Of a stretch of DNA of 5,347 nucleotides, positions 1-4,752 are shown in pieces. Within the stretch, counting starts at the first letter, position 1. Every line of letters begins with the position of its first letter. The stretch covers positions 1 to 5,347 of the forward strand of contig CANPNN010000105.1 in the NCBI GenBank assembly GCA_947575475.1. Direction: 5' to 3'. The notes below the pieces were generated by a model that searched no databases, had not been told where the DNA came from, and worked only from the letters and a program-made list of their open reading frames with translations. The DNA comes from an uncultured Pseudoflavonifractor sp. (GTDB taxonomy: Bacteria > Bacillota_A > Clostridia > Oscillospirales > Oscillospiraceae). The translations under genes were made by a program, and so were the position numbers.

Positions 1-82
1 CCTCTTCTGGTGTTTTCTTTCGTCTTCACGTTGTTTAATTTACAAGGTGCACGCCTGTTCGCCGGAGCTTTCGCTTGCGAAC
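1..82 (-). other. Probable rRNA operon leader (5' part of rrn precursor)
   Basis: Read on the minus strand, this stretch starts at the predicted transcription start of the promoter at 89-117. It first forms a hairpin: GTTCGC (82-77) pairs with GCGAAC (62-57), with an inner AGC-GAAA-GCT stem and a GNRA-type loop. It then runs through TTGTAAATTAAACAAC (around 46-31), which resembles the TTGAAAACTAAACA segment found just upstream of 16S genes in many Firmicutes. No protein reading frame is convincing here. The 16S gene itself would lie left of position 1, so the call rests on leader resemblance and promoter quality and not on rRNA sequence. Confidence 0.5.
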
Positions 83-88
83 TTTGAT

Positions 89-150
89 AGGATACCACTA
101 CCTTTCAACTTTGTCAAGCCCTTTTTTCACTTTTTTCAAAGTTTTTTTCG
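89..150 (-). promoter_or_regulatory. Strong vegetative promoter with UP element, rrn-type
   Basis: On the minus strand a perfect -35 TTGACA (117-112) is separated by exactly 17 bases from a -10 TATCCT (94-89). Upstream, 121-150 carries three A-tracts on the minus strand at roughly helical spacing, the typical layout of an UP element on rRNA promoters. It reads leftward into the leader at 1-82. The consensus -35, ideal spacing and A-tracts make a strong promoter likely; assignment to an rRNA operon is inference. Confidence 0.7.
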
Positions 151-231
151 GCAGTCAAATTATGGTAAACCAACTTTTGAAGGCATCCACTATATATTAT
201 AAAATCGGGGCCAGAAAATGCCTATATATAG

Positions 232-544
232 CAACACCCCCCGGCCTTCCATCGAGACCGGGGGGTCACTTCTGGTTGGGCTCTACCAATGTTGTTTACC
301 TCTCTTTCCGCAGGGTGTTCGCTACGCTGAGATTTAGAACTGGTCGCTGTCCTTTGCTTGGCTGTTACCGAAAACTTTGTCGAGCCTCTTCTGTGCTCTT
401 CCTCACATTGTGTGAGACTGTTTGGAACTTGCTCTTGCTTGGGACTGGCTGGTTCTGATCTCGCTTAGCCGGGAGCACATTTTTCTCCCTTTCAGAAAGG
501 GTCTTCTGGCTGGACTTGTTAGCCCATCGGACTCACCTCTTTCT
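232..544 (-). ncRNA. Candidate structured non-coding RNA, family unknown
   Basis: About 310 bases lie between a strong minus-strand promoter (551-579) and a GC-rich terminator-like stem (236-266) with no convincing reading frame. Several helices can be drawn. CTCACA (416-411) pairs with TGTGAG (407-402) around a 3-base loop, and CCCTT/AAGGG form a small hairpin at 487-501. TGTGCTC (479-473) pairs at long range with GAGCACA (398-392), and TGGGCT (526-521) pairs with AGCCCA (282-277), closing most of the molecule. Promoter strength suggests an abundant RNA. I looked for the signatures of RNase P RNA, tmRNA, SRP RNA and common riboswitches and found no full match. It could instead be a long upstream leader of the rRNA operon served by tandem promoters. 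Confidence 0.4.
236..266 (-). terminator. GC-rich stem-loop ending the candidate RNA
   Basis: Six C followed by GG at 237-244 pairs perfectly with CC and six G at 258-265, flanked by an A-T pair. On the minus strand the stem extends inward through a U-G wobble plus C-G and U-A pairs that are unavailable in that form on the plus strand, which favours minus-strand function. The tail (UGUUGCUAUAUAUA) is U-rich but interrupted, so termination may be incomplete. Confidence 0.5.
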
Positions 545-550
545 GTCTAT

Positions 551-579
551 ACTATACAACGATAGCCCTGCTTTGTCAA
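551..579 (-). promoter_or_regulatory. Consensus vegetative promoter for the candidate RNA
   Basis: Minus strand: TTGACA (579-574), a 17-base spacer, then TATAGT (556-551), in an AT-rich setting (580-620 is A/T-dominated). The predicted start is near 544. No protein gene follows before the stem at 236-266, so the promoter must serve a non-coding RNA or a long leader. Confidence 0.65.
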
Positions 580-621
580 TACCTTTTATGAAATTTTTCT
601 AAAAATATTTTTTGTGGTAAG

Positions 622-651
622 AAAAGGGCGGAGGGATCCCTCCGCCCTTTT
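622..651 (-). terminator. Terminator of spoVAC, 30-base perfect palindrome
   Basis: AAAAGGGCGGAGGG (622-635) is followed by its exact reverse complement to 651, giving a perfect hairpin centred on GGGATCCC. It begins four bases after the spoVAC stop codon. On the minus strand the arm ends in TTTTCTTACC, a usable U-tract. The arms are symmetric, so it could also stop plus-strand transcription, but no plus-strand gene reaches it. Confidence 0.85.
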
Positions 652-654
652 GGA

Positions 655-1101
655 CTAAGCCAGTCCCAATAGCAGCAGGATCAGGCCATAGAGCACACTG
701 GCGCTGATACCGAAGACCAGCACCGGGCCGGCAATGACGAACATCTTAGCCGCCACGCCCATGACAAGGCCCTCGCTTTTAAACTCCAGAGCCGGGGATA
801 CCACAGCGTTGGCGAAGCCGGTGATGGGCACCAGGGTACCCGCCCCGGCGTGTTTGGCGATCTTGTCAAAGATCCCCAGCCCGGTAAACACCGCCGAGAG
901 CAGGATCAAAGATACGGACACCGCCGCCGCGGCGTCATCCTTCTCCAGTCCGCAGGAGTTCTGGTAAAAATTCAGCAGGAACTGCCCCAGCGTACAGATC
1001 AGGCCCCCCACGCAGAATGCCCACAGACAGTTCTTCCCGATGGGTGAGGGCTGGCTTTTTGAATTGACATATTTGCCGTAATCCGTATTGGTCATATCCA
1101 T
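655..1101 (-). CDS. spoVAC: Stage V sporulation protein AC (SpoVAC)
   Basis: SpoVAC is an inner-membrane part of the SpoVA channel, which moves calcium-dipicolinate into the forespore and releases it at germination; in Bacillus SpoVAC is also described as mechanosensitive. The 148 residues match the family's usual length of about 150. The signature block is clear: VGGLICTLGQ at 31-40, then AGAGTLVPITGFANAVVSPA at 85-104, and EFKSEGLVMGV just after. Hydrophobic segments lie near 26-46, 58-80 and 112-146. The N-terminal extension before residue 26 and the SPALEFKSEG region distinguish it from the shorter paralogue SpoVAEb. The start at 1101 has GGGAGG eight bases upstream. spoVAD and spoVAE normally follow directly, but here a terminator begins at once, so the gene is solitary in this window. 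A sigma-G-like promoter lies just upstream. Confidence 0.87.
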   Translation of the reverse strand: MDMTNTDYGKYVNSKSQPSPIGKNCLWAFCVGGLICTLGQFLLNFYQNSCGLEKDDAAAAVSVSLILLSAVFTGLGIFDKIAKHAGAGTLVPITGFANAVVSPALEFKSEGLVMGVAAKMFVIAGPVLVFGISASVLYGLILLLLGLA

Positions 1102-1124
1102 GGTACACGCCTCCCTTTCCGGAA

Positions 1125-1153
1125 TAGTTTGGCGCGGTTTTCCTCTTTTATTC
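1125..1153 (-). promoter_or_regulatory. Possible sigma-G (forespore) promoter of spoVAC
   Basis: Minus strand: GAATA (1153-1149) fits the GNATR -35 of sigma G, followed by 17 bases and CAAACTA (1131-1125), one mismatch from CATNNTA. The start would fall near 1118, which leaves a leader of about 17 bases beginning at the ribosome site AAAGGGAGG. spoVA operons are known sigma-G targets. The leader is unusually short, so this is suggestive only. Confidence 0.45.
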
Positions 1154-1294
1154 GTTTTTTTGCCCCGCCAAGGGTAGAGGTGATACTCTCCCGGTCCGAG
1201 GCGTCAAAGGACCGGCTCCCCCACAGCAAAGACCGCCAGCCGCTTCCCCCTTGTATTGATGGAGCCGAGCACTGGCGATTTCACCAGTAGCGGC

Positions 1295-1323
1295 TTGAAA
1301 CCAAAGCCTGGCCGTGATATACT
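1295..1323 (+). promoter_or_regulatory. Vegetative promoter of the small membrane protein
   Basis: TTGAAA (1295-1300), a 17-base spacer and TATACT (1318-1323) form a near-consensus promoter with a predicted start near 1330. It leaves a leader of about 34 bases before the GTG start at 1364, with a good ribosome site. The ATG at 1346 would sit about 16 bases from the start with no ribosome site. Confidence 0.6.
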
Positions 1324-1347
1324 CAGTTCAACAAAAGATTGATTTAT

Positions 1348-1357
1348 GGAGAGGTGG
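1348..1357 (+). promoter_or_regulatory. Ribosome binding site that favours the GTG start at 1364
   Basis: GGAGAGG (1348-1354) lies nine bases before GTG at 1364; overlapping GAGGTGG lies six bases before it. The in-frame ATG at 1346 has no purine-rich site upstream and itself overlaps this motif. Confidence 0.55.
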
Positions 1358-1363
1358 GGTAAT

Positions 1364-1639
1364 GTGAGAGGGGTTGCAAGTTGGTTAACTTTCAAGCGAC
1401 AAAGTTGGTTAATTGCTGGTATTGTATTATTGGGCTTTGTTCTGTCTACGTTGCTCAAGCAAGGTCTTTTTTCAAACATTGGATGGGTTCTTGCTGGTTT
1501 ACTATTCGTTATACATCCGGTTTGTCCGGAAACATGGAAATGGAGATACGGTAATGACGAGGGGAGGATGAAGCGAGATTTTCGTATTGGTGGCGCTGTT
1601 GTTATTTTCCTCGGCCTTATTACTCGGTTTGGTGTTTGA
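1364..1639 (+). CDS. Small three-helix membrane protein, DUF6199-like layout
   Basis: Function is unknown. With the GTG start the protein is 91 residues. A short basic N-terminus (KRQ at 11-13) precedes hydrophobic stretches near 15-31, 37-51 and 75-88. Between the second and third is a polar loop with HPVCPETWKW (51-60) followed by charged residues. A helix ending in a Pro-Trp loop, then charges and an R-I-G-G helix, recalls small membrane proteins of the DUF6199 kind; this is recognition of layout, not a proven match. The gene has its own promoter (1295-1323) and terminator (1661-1691), so it is a single-gene unit. Its codons are clearly more AT-rich than those of spoVAC or the deacetylase (many TTT, ATT, GTT, GGT), which suggests recent arrival or weak expression. 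An alternative start at ATG 1346 would add six residues. Confidence 0.65.
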   Translation: MRGVASWLTFKRQSWLIAGIVLLGFVLSTLLKQGLFSNIGWVLAGLLFVIHPVCPETWKWRYGNDEGRMKRDFRIGGAVVIFLGLITRFGV

Positions 1640-1660
1640 GATCATTAAGTGGTGATTTGC

Positions 1661-1691
1661 TGGGCAGTTACTGACAACAGGTAACTGCCCA
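1661..1691 (+). terminator. Terminator of the small membrane protein
   Basis: TGGGCAGTTAC (1661-1671) pairs perfectly with GTAACTGCCCA (1681-1691) around a 9-base loop, followed by TTCCGTTCTTTT. It starts 22 bases after the stop codon at 1639. Confidence 0.8.
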
Positions 1692-1754
1692 TTCCGTTCT
1701 TTTGACGATGGGAAAATTTTAGAGACGCTTATCAATACAAAAGGTAAAAGGGAT

Positions 1755-1849
1755 GCAGGTATAGATGAGTTGGACCGAGCAGTGGAGCTCCCGGGCCAGC
1801 GAAAGGCGGCCTCCACCACCATCTCTCTCGTGATCCGCTGCGTGGTCGT
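1755..1849 (-). pseudogene. Remnant of a TetR/AcrR-type regulator N-terminus
   Basis: Read on the minus strand from 1849, translation gives TTTQRITREMVVEAAFR, typical of the first helix of TetR/AcrR DNA-binding domains. After a one-base frame change near 1797 the next frame reads LARELHCSVQLIYTC, which resembles the end of the helix-turn-helix in that family (…LGCSxQPIY…). The 15-20 residues normally between these blocks are missing. The loss could have occurred between two copies of an A-R-E coding motif, since both flanks normally carry one. No start codon precedes the first block; the U-tract of the upstream terminator runs into it. Downstream of 1755 the sequence is AT-rich and no longer looks coding. 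It is too short and broken to function. The alternative is chance resemblance. Confidence 0.45.
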
Positions 1850-1884
1850 AAAAAGCCCTCCTTTTATATATAAAAGGAGGGCTT
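1848..1884 (-). terminator. Terminator of the XRE regulator, 32-base perfect palindrome
   Basis: AAGCCCTCCTTTTATA (1853-1868) is followed by its exact reverse complement to 1884. On the minus strand the stem is followed by further T residues (GGGCTTTTTA), a proper U-tract, 23 bases after the stop codon at 1908. The AT-rich centre probably forms the loop. Confidence 0.85.
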
Positions 1885-1907
1885 CTGTCAAGCACAAATT
1901 TTTCTCT

Positions 1908-2255
1908 TTATTCTACCCCCCGCAGCAGCTCCTCCGCCGAGACCCCAAACAGCTTGCACAGGGCCAGCAGGTTGGCCGTGCTGGGGTCGGAGGCGCCGCT
2001 CTCCCACTTGCTCACCGCCTGGCGGCTCACCCCCAGCTCCCCGGCCACGAACTCCTGGGTCATATTGCACTCCGTCCGGCGGGCCTTGATGGCCTCCCCC
2101 AGGCTTTTCCGCACTGCAGCGGTCTCCGGCCGGCTGTCTCCGCCATTGATATACTTTTTCAAAGCCCTGATGACCAGAATGATCACGTAGATAAAGAGGC
2201 CCCAGACCGCCAAAACCGGCAATCCTATCAGGAGCGTTCCTAGTCCCATTTGCAT
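1908..2255 (-). CDS. Membrane-anchored XRE-family HTH regulator
   Basis: This is a predicted DNA-binding regulator tethered to the membrane; target and signal are unknown. The 115-residue protein begins with one hydrophobic segment (about 5-31, ending in the basic RALKK). A short linker leads to an HTH_3/Cro-C1 domain at about 50-112, with EAIKARR (54-60), MTQEFVAGELGVS (65-77) and recognition helix VSRQAVSKWE (76-85), then the usual P-S-x-x-x-L-L-x-L-C-x-x-F-G-V-S tail. Most membrane-bound XRE proteins put the HTH first and the helix last; here the order is reversed. The frame is open upstream to 2363, but the start at 2255 is chosen because AAAGGGAG lies nine bases before it and the extra 36 residues look non-coding and overlap the promoter. 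It has its own promoter and terminator and is transcribed alone. Confidence 0.85.
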   Translation of the reverse strand: MQMGLGTLLIGLPVLAVWGLFIYVIILVIRALKKYINGGDSRPETAAVRKSLGEAIKARRTECNMTQEFVAGELGVSRQAVSKWESGASDPSTANLLALCKLFGVSAEELLRGVE

Positions 2256-2264
2256 ATTTTCATT

Positions 2265-2272
2265 CTCCCTTT
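2265..2272 (-). promoter_or_regulatory. Ribosome binding site setting the XRE start at 2255
   Basis: On the minus strand AAAGGGAG (2272-2265) stands nine bases before ATG at 2255, better than any site in front of upstream in-frame starts. Confidence 0.65.
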
Positions 2273-2290
2273 CTCCATGAGGATACCGCA

Positions 2291-2322
2291 ATGATACCAT
2301 AAGCGCTCCATTTTTCCACCAA
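2291..2322 (-). promoter_or_regulatory. Extended -10 promoter of the XRE regulator
   Basis: Minus strand TGGTATCAT (2299-2291) is an extended -10 (TGn plus TATCAT). Upstream, TGGAAA (2318-2313) lies at 16 bases, or TTGGTG (2322-2317) at 20 bases, so the -35 is weak, as is common with extended -10 promoters. The start would be near 2284, giving a leader of about 29 bases. Confidence 0.45.
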
Positions 2323-2361
2323 CTATGGCGCAACAATAGGTTTCCTTCCGGTTGCTGGGAC

Positions 2362-2395
2362 AAAAAAGCGGCCCGATGCTCCCACCGGGCCGCTT
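2362..2395 (-). terminator. Terminator of the polytopic membrane protein gene
   Basis: AAGCGGCCCG (2366-2375) pairs with CGGGCCGCTT (2386-2395) across a 10-base loop. On the minus strand the stem is followed by TTTTTTG, a clean U-tract. It lies 27 bases after the stop codon at 2422 and separates that gene from the XRE gene downstream. Confidence 0.9.
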
Positions 2396-2421
2396 CCCTT
2401 TGTTTCTCAATAGACCTGTTC

Positions 2422-3207
2422 TCACATCAACTTTACGGTGTAATAGACCGCCATGATGAGCAGCCAGGCCACCGACACCGCATACAGCGCCATGGGGGAT
2501 ATCCCGATGGCCGCCACAATGAGGGTCACCAGGGCGATGACCGCGCCGGCATAGAGAAGAGCGTAATTGGCGTCCCTGGAAAAGCACTTCCAGGTCCTTC
2601 CGCCCAGCTCTACCACGCCGTTCTCCCCCTGGCCTTTACGGCACAGAAAAGCGAAAAACAGCAGCAACACAGCTGCAGCCACAACATAGCCATAGCTGAT
2701 GATCCGATAGCTTCCACCCGCGCCCTTATCACACAGCCAGACGCCCAGCAGAGCCAGAATGCTCTGGCAGGCGATGAAGAAAAACTCCCGCTGATAGAGA
2801 TAATAGATGAGGGCCAGGACCACCACGGCGGGCACTGCGTACCGCATCAGCCGGATGCCCAGATCATAGAAGAACCAGGTGGCAAAGCAGCTTGCCGACA
2901 GGCCCAACATAAAAAGGCACAGGGCGCCGGACAGGTTGACGCCCTTGCCGCTCTTCCGGGCGCTATTCCACCAGTAGGCCGCTCCGGCGGCACAGGCAAG
3001 GCCCGCCACTGCCAGAATTTTGGCGGCGGTGCTCACTACCACATGGATGGTGTACTCCGCCACCTTGTAATATACCACATACCGGGCCAGCAGGAGCACC
3101 AAAAACTCCAGCGCCACGCCACCTACGATCCAGCACAGGATGCGGTTCAGCGCCGCTTCCTCTGCTTTGGCCTTTTCCGCTCTTTTCTGCTTTGCGTTCT
3201 TGTCCAT
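2422..3207 (-). CDS. Eight-helix membrane protein of unknown function
   Basis: I do not recognise a family. The 261-residue protein starts with a very basic and acidic cytoplasmic tail (1-20, rich in Lys, Ala and Glu), followed by about eight hydrophobic segments near 23-45, 54-79, 93-114, 121-138, 143-159, 168-188, 212-234 and 238-257. A longer polar loop at 190-211 carries Lys, Glu, Gly and Arg. Seven cysteines are scattered without a C-x-x-C motif, and no catalytic or transporter signature is visible. The positive N-terminus suggests that it lies inside. The start at 3207 is chosen because AGGAG sits eight bases upstream; the in-frame GTG at 3213 is only two bases from that site. It is divergent from the deacetylase gene, which begins 244 bases away, and has its own terminator, so it is probably a single-gene unit. 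Confidence 0.8.
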   Translation of the reverse strand: MDKNAKQKRAEKAKAEEAALNRILCWIVGGVALEFLVLLLARYVVYYKVAEYTIHVVVSTAAKILAVAGLACAAGAAYWWNSARKSGKGVNLSGALCLFMLGLSASCFATWFFYDLGIRLMRYAVPAVVVLALIYYLYQREFFFIACQSILALLGVWLCDKGAGGSYRIISYGYVVAAAVLLLFFAFLCRKGQGENGVVELGGRTWKCFSRDANYALLYAGAVIALVTLIVAAIGISPMALYAVSVAWLLIMAVYYTVKLM

Positions 3208-3215
3208 GTGCACAT

Positions 3216-3220
3216 CTCCT
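3216..3220 (-). promoter_or_regulatory. Ribosome binding site setting the start at 3207
   Basis: Minus-strand AGGAG (3220-3216) stands eight bases before ATG at 3207 and only two before GTG at 3213, which decides for the ATG. Confidence 0.65.
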
Positions 3221-3383
3221 GAGAAAGCCCGCCGCTATAATAATATAGGAGTGAGCAAAATTGTCTTTGGTTATTCTACCAGATTCTTCCCGAATTTGCA
3301 ACAAAAAAAAGAAACTTCCCCGCTCACGGCCGGAGCGATGGACACACTGTAACAACTTTCAATAATTTGTAAGCATTTTGTAG

Positions 3384-3411
3384 TTGTTTTTTACCTGTTT
3401 CCCGGTATAAT
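3384..3411 (+). promoter_or_regulatory. Vegetative promoter of the deacetylase-cdd unit
   Basis: TTGTTT (3384-3389), a 16-base spacer and a perfect TATAAT (3406-3411), in AT-rich DNA. The start would be near 3418, so the ATG at 3410 lies inside the -10 box and cannot be translated from this transcript. The intergenic stretch 3208-3383 shows no clear promoter for the minus-strand gene beyond generally AT-rich sequence around 3237-3250. Confidence 0.65.
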
Positions 3412-3451
3412 GAAGATACCACAAAACTTAGAGAAAGAAGAGACAAAAGAT

Positions 3452-4729
3452 ATGAGATATCCCTGGAAGCGGGCGCTGGCTCTGGGCCTTGCCCTTTTGC
3501 TGACACTGAACCTGACCGGATGCGGCGGCAAGGACAAGGAACCCTCCCCCAGCGAGAGCGCCGCGGCAGAGACCGTCACTCCGGAACCCACCCCCACGCC
3601 TGAGCCCACGCCGGACCCGGAGATCACCACACCCCCCGTACCCCTGGTGGCCTGGGGCCCCGAACAAGTGGTGGAGCACCTCTTCTTCCACCCGGTCATC
3701 GCCTATCCCCAATGGGCCTTCCACGACTGCCCCTCCTCCGAAAGCCAGAAGAAGGGCCTGGATGACTGGATGGTGACGGTGGAAGAGTACAACAAAATTC
3801 TGCAGAGCGTCTATGAGAAGGGCTACGTGCTGGTGAACATGAACGAGGTGTGGAGCGAAGTCACGGGCGAGGACGGCGTGCCCCGGATGCAGCGGAACAC
3901 CATTATGGTCCCCGAGGGCAAAAAACCTCTCATCATCTCTTTTGACGACACCAACTATTATGATTATATGCTGGAGGAGGGTTTTACCTCCAAGCTGGTC
4001 CTCGCTGAGGACGGAGAGATCTGGGCTCAGTGCACCGACCCATACACCCAGGAGACTTTCCTGACCCAGGATCTGGACGCCATCACCATTCTGGACAAAT
4101 TCATCCGGGAGCATCCCGACTTCTCCCCCAACGGAGTCAAGGGCTGCCTGTCCCTCACTGGCTACCAGGGTATCCTGGGCTACCGGACCCAGAACGATAT
4201 CGACATCGCTGCCAGCGATCCCCGCCGCCCCGCCTTCGACGCCAACCGGCAGGCGGAGATCGATGCGGTGAAGCCCATCATTGCCCGATTGAAAGAGACC
4301 GGCTGGTATTTTGGCTCCCACACCTGGGGCCACATCAACCTGAACGGGGACCGGGTGGACCTGGCCTGGGTGAAACGGGACACCATCCGCTGGCAGGAGG
4401 AGGTGGGCACTCTGGTGGGGCCCACCCAGATCCTGTTCTACCCCCACGGCGCCCGGCCTGACGGGGACGACTGGCACAAGACCGGTCCCAAGCTTCAGTT
4501 CCTGCAGGAGTTTGGCTTCCGCATCTTCGCCAGCGTGGGCATCAACTCCTTCTCCTATGTAAAGCAGGATATCTCCGCCGTCATCTGCGACCGGCTCCAC
4601 CCCGACGGCACCACCCTCCGGGGCGGAAACAGCGGCAAAACTCTCCAGCAGTATATCCAGTTCTACGACTGCCGGGAGATCATCGACCTGGACGTGCGCC
4701 CCAGGCTGGGAGTCACCTGGAGCTGGTAA
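3452..4729 (+). CDS. Lipoprotein with polysaccharide-deacetylase-like domain
   Basis: This is a predicted surface lipoprotein that probably removes acetyl groups from a glycan; the substrate is unknown. The 425 residues begin with a lipoprotein signal (KR, hydrophobic core 8-21, lipobox LTGC with the lipid-bearing Cys at 24). A spacer rich in Thr-Pro-Glu repeats follows (about 42-62), then the domain. Carbohydrate esterase 4 motifs are visible: IISFDD (161-166) supplies the Asp pair, SHTWGH (289-294) the metal-binding H-x-x-x-H, and LFYPHGAR (328-335) corresponds to motif 3. Between motifs 1 and 2 is an insert of about 120 residues with KGCLSLTGYQGILGYRT (230-246), seen in a clostridial subgroup of these proteins. 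The start at 3452 gives the signal peptide directly behind the basic N-terminus. The ribosome site (GAAGAG) is weak. cdd follows after 23 bases, probably cotranscribed. Confidence 0.82.
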   Translation: MRYPWKRALALGLALLLTLNLTGCGGKDKEPSPSESAAAETVTPEPTPTPEPTPDPEITTPPVPLVAWGPEQVVEHLFFHPVIAYPQWAFHDCPSSESQKKGLDDWMVTVEEYNKILQSVYEKGYVLVNMNEVWSEVTGEDGVPRMQRNTIMVPEGKKPLIISFDDTNYYDYMLEEGFTSKLVLAEDGEIWAQCTDPYTQETFLTQDLDAITILDKFIREHPDFSPNGVKGCLSLTGYQGILGYRTQNDIDIAASDPRRPAFDANRQAEIDAVKPIIARLKETGWYFGSHTWGHINLNGDRVDLAWVKRDTIRWQEEVGTLVGPTQILFYPHGARPDGDDWHKTGPKLQFLQEFGFRIFASVGINSFSYVKQDISAVICDRLHPDGTTLRGGNSGKTLQQYIQFYDCREIIDLDVRPRLGVTWSW

Positions 4730-4738
4730 ATTTCAATC

Positions 4739-4745
4739 AAGGAGG
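4739..4745 (+). promoter_or_regulatory. Strong ribosome binding site of cdd
   Basis: AAGGAGG lies seven bases before ATG at 4753. No promoter or terminator is evident in the 23 bases after the deacetylase stop, so cdd is read from the same transcript but with its own efficient initiation. Confidence 0.75.
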
Positions 4746-4752
4746 TCTCTCC

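Noticed and set aside
181..223. Inverted repeat AGGCAT / ATGCCT flanking an AT-rich stretch, and a weak plus-strand promoter (TTGAAG-17-TAAAAT)
   Set aside because: The arms are only six bases, 31 bases apart, and no plus-strand gene follows; both are expected by chance in AT-rich DNA.
75..458. Plus-strand open frame of 127 codons
   Set aside because: It lies antisense to the promoter, leader and RNA candidate, is rich in Phe, Leu, Arg and Cys without any domain, has no ribosome site, and crosses the GC-rich stem at 236-266.
232..544. Assignment of the RNA candidate to RNase P, tmRNA, SRP RNA or 6S RNA
   Set aside because: Only isolated words resemble RNase P; the tmRNA start and CCA end, the SRP domain IV core and a single long 6S-type hairpin with a central bubble are not seen.
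1770..2243. Plus-strand open frame opposite the XRE gene
   Set aside because: It runs through the 32-base palindromic terminator and has no ribosome site or domain; the minus strand carries a clear helix-turn-helix.
3428..4600. Long minus-strand open frame opposite the deacetylase
   Set aside because: It is a shadow of a GC-rich gene; the translation is low-complexity Gly/Val/Asp-rich with no motifs, while the plus strand shows a signal peptide and CE4 motifs.
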